Below, in pieces: positions 54,536-62,934 of a stretch of DNA of 64,000 nucleotides. The first letter of the stretch is position 1. Every line of letters begins with the position of its first letter. Below the pieces are notes generated by a model. That model did no database searches. It saw nothing but the letters and a program-made list of their open reading frames with translations, and had not been told where the DNA came from. The position numbers were made by a program, and so were the translations under genes. This DNA is from Winogradskyella bathintestinalis (GTDB taxonomy: Bacteria; Bacteroidota; Bacteroidia; Flavobacteriales; Flavobacteriaceae), in NCBI RefSeq assembly GCF_030407435.1, contig NZ_JASDDK010000002.1:776702-840701 (forward strand), given 5' to 3'.

Positions 54536-55390
54536 TTAGTTTTTATCAATAATTAAATCTTCTATTTTTTTAAAATTCTTAGCATTCGGGACATGTTTTG
54601 AACCTTCCAGTAATACTGTTTCGCTTAGTGTCGGAAAAACTCTTTCGGCGCGTTTTACCATTTTTTTGCCTGGAAACAGGATATCCTTTTCTGAAGCGAA
54701 AATGGTAATTGGTGTATTAATTTCTTTTGCTGAATTTTTTGAAATAACCGGCAACGGCGAAAAATCCATGTTGCAATTTTGAAACGTAGTCCCCATGAAT
54801 TGAAAAGCAAAATCATCGGCTTCACTAAAGAGGACATTCATGACTTTTTTGAGATACTTACTTTTATTCGTTTTTGTGAATTTCTTTAAGGGCATAAACA
54901 TTTTAAACAATCCTGTAAAAGGGTTACCGTTTACGATGTAAACTGGCGCAATGAGGTACGCCTTTTTTATAAGGGTTTCATCAAATTCTAAAGTCTTTAA
55001 AGAAATAAATCCACCAAATGAAAACCCAACCAATGTTACTGCCGTAAGGTCTAACTTCTGAATGACTTCAACCAACCATTTGCCATAATCCAAAGATTTC
55101 ATATCTAATCGATTCTCAGCACTTTTGGTGGGTTGGGCTAAGACATCAACTGCATAAACACAATATTTAGAGCTTAGATTTGGAAACGAATCTAAAATTT
55201 GTGGTGCACAACCACCTGTGCCGTGAATCAGCACTAATGGAGGGTTTTTAGTGTCCCCAGTAATTATAACATTAGTAGCCCCAAATTGGTTCTGTATCAA
55301 TTTTTCTGAATATTCAATATTCAGCTCATTCAACTTTTGATTGTAAAGACTTAAAATTTTTGATTTACCTTCTTGTGATTTAAAAAACAT
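54536..55390 (-). CDS. Alpha/beta hydrolase
   Basis: The 284-residue protein lacks a signal peptide. It has LVLIHGTGGCAPQILDSF (oxyanion region), elbow GFSFGG with Ser nucleophile, a cap of about 80 residues and late catalytic candidates FASEKDILFPG (Asp) and GSKHVPNAKNF (His). The exact family is not recognised; it fits general PF12697-type hydrolases. It lies 55 bp after a reductase gene and just before the epoxide-hydrolase-like gene, so the three may form a small detoxification unit. Confidence 0.85.
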   Translation of the reverse strand: MFFKSQEGKSKILSLYNQKLNELNIEYSEKLIQNQFGATNVIITGDTKNPPLVLIHGTGGCAPQILDSFPNLSSKYCVYAVDVLAQPTKSAENRLDMKSLDYGKWLVEVIQKLDLTAVTLVGFSFGGFISLKTLEFDETLIKKAYLIAPVYIVNGNPFTGLFKMFMPLKKFTKTNKSKYLKKVMNVLFSEADDFAFQFMGTTFQNCNMDFSPLPVISKNSAKEINTPITIFASEKDILFPGKKMVKRAERVFPTLSETVLLEGSKHVPNAKNFKKIEDLIIDKN

Positions 55391-55444
55391 GTGCTGTTCG
55401 TTTTTTTATTAATGATTTATGGATTGAGATTATCTATAGTCCAA

Positions 55445-56377
55445 CTAAATAGTGATTACCACATTTCCTCTTTTATGACCCATCTCCACATATTTGTGAG
55501 CTTCGGCCATTTCTTCTAAAGAATATACTCTATCAATAACAGGTCTAAGTTTCTCTTGTTCGGCTAACCTTTTTAAATTCAAAAAAGCTTCTTTTGGAGT
55601 TAATGGAGTCCCATGATCAATGGATATATATTTGCCATTCAAAGTCAACGCTTTTTTGCTCATTTCTTTTAGTTTCGATGATTTCGAATTGCCTACAGCA
55701 TCAATCACATATTTATATGTTTCTAATTGTTTTTCAGCATTTTCTATTGTGTAGTCAATCACCTTATCACTTCCTAAAGAGGTTACTAATTCAAAATTTC
55801 GACTACTGCATACACTTGTAACATGAGCACCCATATACTTCGCCAATTGTATCGCCATTGTACCTATACTTCCTGACGCTCCATAAATTAAAACATTGTC
55901 GCCTTTGTTTATGCTCGTCTTTTTTAATAAGTGAGAAGCAAGTAAGCCACCATAAGGGATTGCTGCAGCTTCCTCAAAACTAAGATCTATAGGTTTTAGG
56001 GCTAGATTCCAAACTTCTGGTAAACAAATATATTCTGCGTAAGAACCAAAACGACGTTTAGTAGGCGAGATAGAACCATAGGCAAAAACCTCATCACCAT
56101 TTTCAAACATTGTCACCTCCTTGCCTTTAGCCTCAATAATTCCAGCTGATACCATTCCCAACACAGGATTCCTTGGACGACCAAAACCAAATATGAGTTG
56201 AAGTATAAATCTAGAGATCAAAGGTTCATTTAATCTCCGAATAAGAACATCGCTTGTGGTAACTGAAGTAGCACGTATCTTTATAAGTACTTCATTAGCT
56301 TTAGGTGTTGGTTTTTCAACATTACCTAGCACCAGATTATCTACATCGCCATATTTTAGACATTTTATTGCTTTCAT
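55445..56377 (-). CDS. NAD(P)H-dependent medium-chain reductase (quinone oxidoreductase-like)
   Basis: The 310-residue protein has the GroES-like N-domain (VLIKIRATSVTTSDVLIRR, GMVSAGIIEAKGKEVTMFENGDEVFAYG) and a Rossmann domain with VLIYGASGSIGTMAIQLAKYMGA. It has neither catalytic nor structural zinc Cys clusters, so it is in the zinc-free quinone/enone reductase branch of the MDR superfamily. The substrate is unknown; the adjacent hydrolase genes suggest small reactive organics. Confidence 0.9.
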   Translation of the reverse strand: MKAIKCLKYGDVDNLVLGNVEKPTPKANEVLIKIRATSVTTSDVLIRRLNEPLISRFILQLIFGFGRPRNPVLGMVSAGIIEAKGKEVTMFENGDEVFAYGSISPTKRRFGSYAEYICLPEVWNLALKPIDLSFEEAAAIPYGGLLASHLLKKTSINKGDNVLIYGASGSIGTMAIQLAKYMGAHVTSVCSSRNFELVTSLGSDKVIDYTIENAEKQLETYKYVIDAVGNSKSSKLKEMSKKALTLNGKYISIDHGTPLTPKEAFLNLKRLAEQEKLRPVIDRVYSLEEMAEAHKYVEMGHKRGNVVITI

Positions 56378-56388
56378 AATTGTTTTTG

Positions 56389-56958
56389 CTAAAACCTATA
56401 CCCTATTCGCAAGTGCATATTTAATTCCAGTTCACTTTTGTTCTTTAAATAACCAGCACGTTTAGCAAATGTGTAGCTAAATCCGGCACCAAGACCTGCT
56501 TCATAATTAAAGTGTTTGCCTAAATTTCTTCTAATTCCCCAAGTAGGTATGATAGAAAAATCACTCACCACAGGAGCATCGTCAGTATTGAACAGCGCCA
56601 ATTCTGGATGATAACCCATTTTTAAAGCAATAAAATTGCCACTATTTCCTTCAATTAGTTTTGAGTTCTCTGAGCGTTTTTTGAGATTGTAATAGAATCT
56701 TGGCTCCATAACTATTACAGGTGTTAGCAAAAATGGAGAATCATAATCATCGTAAAACGTAGATTCCCAAATACCAAAATCAAAACCAAGTTCAATTCTC
56801 AGTGCTATAGTATTTGATAGTTTTGCTTCATTATATGCCCAGATTCCTAAAACTCCAGTTTGTAATCCGAATGTTGATTTTTCTACACTTGTTGTTTGAG
56901 CAACACCAATCGTCGTGGAAAAGATAATTAGCGCTAATATTATTATTGTACGTTTCAT
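56389..56958 (-). CDS. Small outer-membrane beta-barrel-like protein
   Basis: The 189-residue protein has a signal peptide ending at GVAQT. The mature part alternates polar and aromatic strands (NTIALRIELGFDFG, GFSYTFAKRAGYL) and ends in LELNMHLRIGYRF with a terminal Phe, the usual signal for barrel assembly. It resembles the 8-stranded OmpA/PorT-like barrels of Bacteroidota. It is 11 bp upstream of the reductase gene and may be co-transcribed with it. Confidence 0.7.
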   Translation of the reverse strand: MKRTIIILALIIFSTTIGVAQTTSVEKSTFGLQTGVLGIWAYNEAKLSNTIALRIELGFDFGIWESTFYDDYDSPFLLTPVIVMEPRFYYNLKKRSENSKLIEGNSGNFIALKMGYHPELALFNTDDAPVVSDFSIIPTWGIRRNLGKHFNYEAGLGAGFSYTFAKRAGYLKNKSELELNMHLRIGYRF

Positions 56959-57010
56959 AATGTTTCAATTAAAAATTAGTTTTCTATTCGTGTTTAAGTC
57001 AAATTCAACA

Positions 57011-57613
57011 TTATAACCAGCTGAACCCTAATCCTACATTAAAGATTACGGCATCTCTATCCGCACCTCCATCTAAAGACACACTACCAAGCACCAATTT
57101 AGACTGAATATTGAGCGCAAAATTTTTCTTTTTGTAAATCTCATAACCTGTGCTTGCCATAACAGCGGCACCAAAATTCCAATCGTCATTTACATTGTCT
57201 TTAATATCATATAGTGCAGGTGAGTCTATGGCTAATCCAATTCCACCATGAATCCACCAACGATCTTTTACCCAATACTGTACAGATGGGATAAATGCTC
57301 CAAAATTTCTGTCATTGTCCTGAAATTCGTAGATGTTTCCTGGTAAAGAGGCAGTAATAGCAAGTCTTTCGTTTAACATATAGCCAAACTTTAGATCTGG
57401 AAAAACAAAGGTTCCTTGAGCCTTGTCAAAGGTTTGAATACCTGCACTATCTTCTATGCTGATAATGCCACCACCTACTACGAATTCGAAGATGAAACCA
57501 TCCCTTTGTGTTGTTGTTTCTGAATTTGTGTTTTGTGCATAGGTTATACTTGATAATAATGTAAAGGCTACACAAGCCATTCTTGATAAGATTTGTTTTT
57601 TAATAGATTTCAT
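57011..57613 (-). CDS. Predicted outer-membrane beta-barrel protein
   Basis: The 200-residue product has a signal peptide ending near TYAQN. The mature part shows repeated beta-strand stretches (FKFGYMLNERLAITASLPGN-like, WWIHGGIGLAIDSPA, AVIFNVGLGFSWL) and ends in hydrophobic-aromatic residues. The family is not recognised. Its start is preceded by the leader CAATCAAAAACAAACAATTA, which recurs before the frameshifted gene at 57814 and at 58592. Confidence 0.65.
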   Translation of the reverse strand: MKSIKKQILSRMACVAFTLLSSITYAQNTNSETTTQRDGFIFEFVVGGGIISIEDSAGIQTFDKAQGTFVFPDLKFGYMLNERLAITASLPGNIYEFQDNDRNFGAFIPSVQYWVKDRWWIHGGIGLAIDSPALYDIKDNVNDDWNFGAAVMASTGYEIYKKKNFALNIQSKLVLGSVSLDGGADRDAVIFNVGLGFSWL

Positions 57614-57654
57614 AATTGTTTGTTTTTGATTGATGATTTATTTCGTATTCTTAG

Positions 57655-57814
57655 TTAATACATTAATTTTTTTTTTGAGTATTCTAACGCTGCGCCAATG
57701 GTAATTCCAATGGGAAGCCACAAAGCTATGTTTGAGGTTAATACGCCTAATAATACTCCTGAAACTATGCCAATTGCAAGTCTAATTCCTTTTTTTACTT
57801 TTAATTAATTTCAT
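57655..57814 (-). pseudogene. Small two-helix membrane protein gene with a one-base frameshift in an A7 run
   Basis: ATG at 57812-57814 starts MKLIKSKKR and then stops. If the A7 run (plus-strand T7, 57790-57796) were A6, the frame continues as GIRLAIGIVSGVLLGVLTSN, then IALWLPIGITIGAALEYSKK and KLMY, stop at 57655-57657, a coherent 52-residue protein with two glycine-rich membrane helices. The 160-bp span is one base over a multiple of three. This is a real small gene broken by one base, a sequencing error, or a slippage site. Confidence 0.65.
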
Positions 57815-57865
57815 AATTGTTTGTTTTTTGATTTTTTAAATTGATGTTTACCACTCGATATCAAA

Positions 57866-58243
57866 TTTTTCTGAATTATTCATTTGTATTTCGTAATTCA
57901 GCATATGTGTCTTTTAGCTTCTTTAATGATTCAATGGCATTACCATAAGCCTCACGATTTTTTTCTGAATTATTCATTTGTATTTCGTAATTCAGCATAT
58001 GTGTCTTTTAGCTTCTTTAATGATTCAATGGCATTACCATAAGCCTCACGATTTTTTTCTGAATTATTCATTTGTATTTCGTAATTCAGCATATGTGTCT
58101 TTTAGCTTCTTTAATGATTCAATGGCATTACCATAAGCCTCACGATTTTTTTCTGAATTATTCATTTGTATTTCGTAATTCAGCATATGTGTCTTTTAGC
58201 TTCTTTAATGATTCAATGGCATTACCATAAGCCTCACGATTTT
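57866..58243. repeat. 94-bp perfect tandem repeat, four copies
   Basis: Units start (at CTGAATTATT) at 57871, 57965, 58059 and 58153 and appear identical. The rightmost unit contains the last 28 or so codons and the stop of the lipoprotein gene; the other three are downstream of its stop. The 94-bp period is not a multiple of three, so the extra copies do not lengthen the protein. Confidence 0.9.
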
Positions 58244-58484
58244 GTGCGATCGTTGTCATTCTCGTTAAAACCATGTTTTCAAAATAAATGTCTTTTCCAT
58301 AAGTGTCTGAAGAAGTGCCCATTTCCCTAAATTTAACGTTTGGCATCAAAAAATTCTCGTAATAATCTGCAAGGGTTGGTTGATCTGCTAATGAAACGGA
58401 GTTTTCCTTACAAGATATTAGCAATAAGATTAGCACTGGATATAGGCTTTTTATTAATTGAAATACTATTTTTAAATAACTCAT
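58158..58484 (-). CDS. Short lipoprotein, chimeric paralog under a LytTR operator
   Basis: The start at 58484 gives MSYLKIVFQLIKSLYPVLIL, parallel to MKYLKVVF of the lipoprotein at 42600-43220; the longer frame from 58514 is less likely. The lipobox is LLLISC, followed by KENSVSLADQPTLADY, again like the paralog. After that the two diverge: this 108-residue protein ends in a helical, charged tail (TTIAQNREAYGNAIESLKKL). So a paralogous leader and signal are joined to another C-terminus. The last codons lie in the 94-bp tandem repeat. Confidence 0.7.
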   Translation of the reverse strand: MSYLKIVFQLIKSLYPVLILLLISCKENSVSLADQPTLADYYENFLMPNVKFREMGTSSDTYGKDIYFENMVLTRMTTIAQNREAYGNAIESLKKLKDTYAELRNTNE

Positions 58485-58539
58485 AATAAGACTTTTAAAA
58501 TAATGATAACACAATGTAAAGCTTATGTCTCTATCTCAA

Positions 58540-58592
58540 AAGGAAAAGTACATGAGCGTAAATAAATCTAATTGTACGTTAGAAAATTTCAT
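58540..58592 (-). promoter_or_regulatory. LytTR-type operator of the chimeric lipoprotein gene
   Basis: Plus-strand CATGAGCGTAA (58551) and ATTGTACGTTAG (58571) are 20 bp apart and are flanked by GGAAAAGTA and GAAAATTT, as at 43276-43328. A TTTACATTG element lies on the gene side. At its outer edge an orphan ATG (58590-58592) with the leader of the barrel gene marks a junction. Confidence 0.7.
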
Positions 58593-58694
58593 AATTGTTC
58601 GTTTTTTGATTGATGATTGATTGATGAATTATATTTTATTGTTTTGATGTACTGATAACTATTATTAAGTGAAAAGATAAGTTTGAGTTAGATT

Positions 58695-59780
58695 CTAAAT
58701 CCTTTTTAATTCTTTCTGTACGACGCTTTTAAATTTCCATTTCAAACCAAATAAAGGTCTCAAGATTGTAATTCTTTTTAAGATGAATTCATAAATGAGA
58801 AAACAGACTATAAACGTAAATAGGGTAATTCCTACAAACTCTAGCATAGGATGAAGATCTAATGGCAGAATGAGTAATGCACCTGCATATAAGACAAACA
58901 TGTGAATAATATAAACTGGATAAACAGCTGCACTCAAATAGCTTAGTAAGGCACTTGGTTTATTAAAGTAACTATATCCTATTCCAAATAAACCCAATAT
59001 CCAAGAATTTGATTCTATGCTGGTGATATACATATTTGATATAGACTCAAATCTAGTGAAACGAATAGCAAATAAGACAGACGCTATGACTATATATAAC
59101 CATTTCCATTTAGAAACGGTTTGCCAGAATGCGCTACCACTGTATACGAAAAGAAAACCAAAAAAGAACGCAAGAAAACCCATAAAGAATCCATGCCATG
59201 TTTCAGCGTACAGTTCAAATAACTGTGGTTGAACAACACCAATTTCTAACATAAAAAATGCTGATATAGATAACGGTCCTAAAGCATAGGTCATGACTTT
59301 TGAAATGGTCATTCCAAATTTTCCATTTTCGTTTTTCTTCAGATAGAAAAAAAGAGGTAACAACACAATCACATAGACCACAATATTTCCTAAAAACCAT
59401 AGGTGTCCCATATGTGGAAAATAGCTCAGTGGCATATTATAGTAGTTCTGAAAAACTAAAAAGTGTAATGGAGTGATTACCAAAATTCCAAACACAAAGG
59501 GCAATAGAATTCGTTTACCTCGCTCTATAAACAATTGCTTCCAATTTCTTTTTTTCATTGCGAAATATAAACCCATTCCAGATACAAAAAATAGCAAAGG
59601 TATTCTCCAAACATTGAGCATCGTCATAGGTTCCCAAAGTCCTACCAAAGCGTCTTCGCTTCTTATAAAACCTATAAACATGGCCCAAGGTTGAAAAATA
59701 ATAGCTATGTGGTAAATCAATAATAAGCCTATAGCAATTACTCTTAACCAATCAATATCGTATCTTCTTTCTGTGGTCAT
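58695..59780 (-). CDS. Acyltransferase family 3 membrane protein (OpgC-like)
   Basis: The 361-residue protein has about ten membrane helices. It starts YDIDWLRVIAIGLLLIYHIA, with the DWLR and His of the acyltransferase-3 family, and has LLFFVSGMGLYFAM plus RGKRILLPFVFG. The sequence is closest to OpgC/MdoC-like glucan succinyltransferase relatives. Such enzymes transfer acyl groups to extracytoplasmic sugars or lipids; the acceptor here is unknown. It is 12 bp after the ankyrin lipoprotein gene and probably in its transcript. Confidence 0.87.
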   Translation of the reverse strand: MTTERRYDIDWLRVIAIGLLLIYHIAIIFQPWAMFIGFIRSEDALVGLWEPMTMLNVWRIPLLFFVSGMGLYFAMKKRNWKQLFIERGKRILLPFVFGILVITPLHFLVFQNYYNMPLSYFPHMGHLWFLGNIVVYVIVLLPLFFYLKKNENGKFGMTISKVMTYALGPLSISAFFMLEIGVVQPQLFELYAETWHGFFMGFLAFFFGFLFVYSGSAFWQTVSKWKWLYIVIASVLFAIRFTRFESISNMYITSIESNSWILGLFGIGYSYFNKPSALLSYLSAAVYPVYIIHMFVLYAGALLILPLDLHPMLEFVGITLFTFIVCFLIYEFILKRITILRPLFGLKWKFKSVVQKELKRI

Positions 59781-59792
59781 CGTATTGTATGT

Positions 59793-60386
59793 TTATTGAA
59801 GCATCATTGCTACAACAGGACGTGCTTTTTGTAATTCATTAAGATCTAATTCAAACCCCATTGGTTTTAATTGTTGAATTAGCATTTCATAGATAGGTTT
59901 CATTTGAGCAAAATCTGCCATTACAGTTTCTCTTGCTGTAGCTCCATAATTATTGCGAGCTGATTTATCTGCTTTTGCATCAATAAGTAATTGTACAATT
60001 TCAATACGTCCAAAGAATGCTGCTGTATGTAAAGCTGTGCCACCATCATTATTTTCAATAGACAAATCTGCCTTGGCGTTGATCAATACTTTTGCAATTT
60101 CTGGTTTATTAAAAGTGGCTGCGGTCATTAATGGTGTAGAACCAGACATAGCCTCTTTTTGATTAATGTCCGTCCCAGCTTCAATATGCTGCTTAACTGC
60201 ATCTAAGTTTCCAGTGAGTACAGCTCCGTGAATATCTATACTTGGTTTGGTTGCAATTTTTGTAGTTTTAGCAATATTATCTGAGTTTGATTTTTTGTCA
60301 GATTGCGCACATGAACTTGTTAATAAAAGCGTTAAGAATAACATCTGAATGGTCGTTTTTATTGAATTAATCGTAAGTGTTTTCAT
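59793..60386 (-). CDS. Ankyrin-repeat lipoprotein
   Basis: The 197-residue product has a lipobox LLTSSC (Cys26). Residues about 50-160 hold three to four ankyrin repeats (DIHGAVLTGNLDAVKQHIEAG, GSTPLMTAATFNKPEIAKVL, GGTALHTAAFFGRIEIVQLL, NYGATARETV). Ankyrin repeats mediate protein binding, so this is probably an envelope adaptor. The gene is divergent from an AraC-type regulator gene, and the shared region contains a repeated AAATTATGACGCA. Confidence 0.87.
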   Translation of the reverse strand: MKTLTINSIKTTIQMLFLTLLLTSSCAQSDKKSNSDNIAKTTKIATKPSIDIHGAVLTGNLDAVKQHIEAGTDINQKEAMSGSTPLMTAATFNKPEIAKVLINAKADLSIENNDGGTALHTAAFFGRIEIVQLLIDAKADKSARNNYGATARETVMADFAQMKPIYEMLIQQLKPMGFELDLNELQKARPVVAMMLQ

Positions 60387-60502
60387 AATTTTAAATTGTA
60401 ACGATTTATAACTTGATTTTTGTTCCTACAAAGATGCGAAACCACCCTAATCAACTGATAATGTGTATGAAGCCTAATGTATAAAGTTTGATGAGAGGTA
60501 GA

Positions 60503-60535
60503 AAATTATGACGCAGAAGTATAAATTATGACGCA
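60503..60535. promoter_or_regulatory. Direct-repeat operator in a divergent promoter
   Basis: AAATTATGACGCA occurs at 60503-60515 and 60523-60535, 20 bp apart, between the ankyrin gene and the AraC-type gene. Two direct half-sites about two turns apart suit AraC-family binding. Confidence 0.55.
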
Positions 60536-60599
60536 AGCAACTGTTTTTTTGCTAAAGAATTTCAAACTTAAAACCATAGAATGGTTCAATATAAATTTC

Positions 60600-60607
60600 T
60601 AAATTTG
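60600..60607 (+). promoter_or_regulatory. Candidate -7 box of the AraC-type gene
   Basis: TAAATTTG matches the Bacteroidota -7 consensus TAnnTTTG and lies 17 bp before the start codon at 60625. A clear -33 TTG is not seen, which would fit activation from the repeat at 60503-60535. Confidence 0.35.
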
Positions 60608-60624
60608 TACTAGTATAAAACAAC

Positions 60625-62745
60625 ATGTCTAAAATCTCATATCAAGGAAAATTTATAGAACAGGCTGAGGCTCTTATTTTAGAGAATATCTCTAATGAGC
60701 AATTTGGGGTTTCAGAATTGGCTGAACTCATGAATATGAGTAGATCAAATTTGTTGCGGAAAATTAAGAAGCAAACACAAGGTAGTGCTAGTCAATTTAT
60801 TCGTGAAGTCAGACTCCAAAAAGGGATGACACTTTTAGAAGAAACGGAACTTACTATTTCTGAAATTTCTTATCAGGTGGGCTTTAGTAATAATTCCTAT
60901 TTCACTAAATGTTTTAAGGACTATTATGGGTATTCGCCAGGCGAAGCCCGAAAAAAAATAGATGAGCAAATAGAATTTGAACAAGATGGAGTAAAGGTAG
61001 AAGAAGATAACCAAAACAAAGACACTATTAAAGTTGCTGAAAAAGGGTTTTTCCAACAGTACCGAATTCAAATACTATTTGGAATTTTCTTGGTTTTAGT
61101 GATAGCAGCATTCTCGTTTTATCCAAAAAAAGAAGTATCGAACGGTGATGAAGAGAATGCTAACTCTAAGAAATCTATTGCAGTATTGCCGTTTAAGAAT
61201 ATGAGTAGCGATTCTGATAACCTGTATTTTGTTAATGGACTTATGGAGTCGACATTAAATAATCTACAAAAAATAGAAGATATTCGAGTTATAAGCAGAA
61301 CCTCTGTAGAAAAATATAGAGATACAGATAAGACCATCTTAGAAATAGCACAGGAACTTAATGTCAATTACTTGATTGAAGGAAGTGGGCAACGTGCTGG
61401 TGATCAAGTTTTATTGAATATTCAATTGATTGATGCTTCAATGGATACTCCGATATGGGCAGAACAGTACAACCATAAAACGGCAGACATTTTTTCCATA
61501 CAAAACGAAGTTGCAAAAAAAATTGCAGAAGCCATCGAAGTAACTGTAACACCAGCAGAACTAAAACAAATAGATAAAAAACCAACAGAAAACGTATTAG
61601 CATATGACTATTATTTAAAAGGACTTGAAGCCCTACAAACAAAGACAGAGGAGGGTTTGCAAGCCGCCATAAGTTCATTTGAAAAAGCGATAGAAAACGA
61701 CTCGAAATTTGCACTCGCTTATGCTCAGGTTGCAATTTGCTACTATTATTTAGATGTAAATAAAATTGAAAAGAAATATTTAGACAAATTAAATGAATAC
61801 GCAGACAATTCCTTGTTATATGATTCAACTTCAGAATTATCTTTGATTGCAAAAGCGCTGTATTATATAAACGCAAACGAATTTAGGTTAGCGATACCTT
61901 ACTTGGAAAAAGCACTAGATTATAATCCAAATGCTTCTTCTGTAGTGCTAATTTTATCTGATATCTATGCTAGAGTTGTTCCAGATACAAAAAAGTATCT
62001 CACTTATGCATTAAAAGGAATTAAATTAAATATTGAAGCTAACGATAGTGTATCTAAAAGTTTTATCTATCTAAACCTGAGTAATGCATTAGTCCAAAAT
62101 GGGTTTGCTAAAGAGGCTTCAAAATACATTGAAGAATCTCTGAAGTATAATCCTAAAAATCAATATAGTACCTACTTAAAAAATTTTATAGATTATGCGA
62201 ATAATAAAGATTTAGAATCCTTAAGAAAAAAAATGCTCATAGAGTGGCGTAAAGATACTACTCGCGCTGATATCACTCAAGAATTAGCCAAAACATATTA
62301 TTTTCAGGAAGATTACGAAAAATCATTGGTTTATTACGAGAAATATATTAGTATACTTACTACTGATAAAATTGACTTGTATCCAGCAGAGAACATAAAA
62401 ATAGCCTACACCTATAAAAAATTGGGTCTTCCTAATAAAGCAGAAAAATATATTCAGAAATATAAAGATTATTTGGAAGAAGATGAGTCAATTTACAGAG
62501 AGGCAAGTTTAGCTATGCTGTATCTTTATGAAAATATACCAGATAAAGCTATAGAAGCCTACGATAAATTTAGTTCACAAGATGGTTTCCAATATTGGGT
62601 GCTTTTATTTATGAAGGAAGACCCTCTATTGAACCAGTTGCAGAATCATCCAAGATACGACGAAACTATTGAGAAAATAGAAGTGCAATTTTGGGAAAAA
62701 CATAAAATACTTAAAGAAACTTTAAAAAAGGAAAAACTATTATAG
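60625..62745 (+). CDS. Membrane-anchored AraC-HTH regulator with TolB-like and TPR domains
   Basis: The 706-residue protein begins with an AraC-type double HTH (residues about 10-115; FGVSELAELMNMSRSNLLRKI and EISYQVGFSNNSYFTKCFKDYYGYSPGEARK). A single membrane helix follows (about 149-167), then a FlgO/TolB-like segment (SIAVLPFKNMSSDSDNLYF, FVNGLMESTLNNLQKI) as found in cyclase-associated TPR proteins, and about ten TPR-like helices to the C-terminus. It is thus a one-protein link between extracytoplasmic TPR sensing and cytoplasmic DNA binding. The 20-bp-spaced repeat upstream suggests autoregulation and control of the divergent ankyrin/acyltransferase genes. Confidence 0.88.
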   Translation: MSKISYQGKFIEQAEALILENISNEQFGVSELAELMNMSRSNLLRKIKKQTQGSASQFIREVRLQKGMTLLEETELTISEISYQVGFSNNSYFTKCFKDYYGYSPGEARKKIDEQIEFEQDGVKVEEDNQNKDTIKVAEKGFFQQYRIQILFGIFLVLVIAAFSFYPKKEVSNGDEENANSKKSIAVLPFKNMSSDSDNLYFVNGLMESTLNNLQKIEDIRVISRTSVEKYRDTDKTILEIAQELNVNYLIEGSGQRAGDQVLLNIQLIDASMDTPIWAEQYNHKTADIFSIQNEVAKKIAEAIEVTVTPAELKQIDKKPTENVLAYDYYLKGLEALQTKTEEGLQAAISSFEKAIENDSKFALAYAQVAICYYYLDVNKIEKKYLDKLNEYADNSLLYDSTSELSLIAKALYYINANEFRLAIPYLEKALDYNPNASSVVLILSDIYARVVPDTKKYLTYALKGIKLNIEANDSVSKSFIYLNLSNALVQNGFAKEASKYIEESLKYNPKNQYSTYLKNFIDYANNKDLESLRKKMLIEWRKDTTRADITQELAKTYYFQEDYEKSLVYYEKYISILTTDKIDLYPAENIKIAYTYKKLGLPNKAEKYIQKYKDYLEEDESIYREASLAMLYLYENIPDKAIEAYDKFSSQDGFQYWVLLFMKEDPLLNQLQNHPRYDETIEKIEVQFWEKHKILKETLKKEKLL

Positions 62746-62856
62746 ATCGTTGGAATTTAATTATCCATACTATTCAAAATATTGGTTGAGGTTGAGTAAT
62801 AGTTAAATTTTAGCGCAATCAACTCAATTTCATATAACTTAAGAGTAAATAAAAAT

Positions 62857-62880
62857 GGGACAGAGTTCGAACTTTTTAAA
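62857..62880. repeat. Copy 2 of the 24-bp dispersed direct repeat
   Basis: GGGACAGAGTTCGAACTTTT plus four bases; same orientation as the copy at 22003-22026, with two differences. Confidence 0.5.
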
Positions 62881-62934
62881 TCAGGATATAACCCTAATCA
62901 TCATTAATAAATTTAAGCACCAGTGTAAACTACC

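Noticed and set aside
57866..58243. CRISPR array
   Set aside because: The repeats are contiguous 94-bp units without spacers and are derived from a coding 3' end; no cas gene is present.
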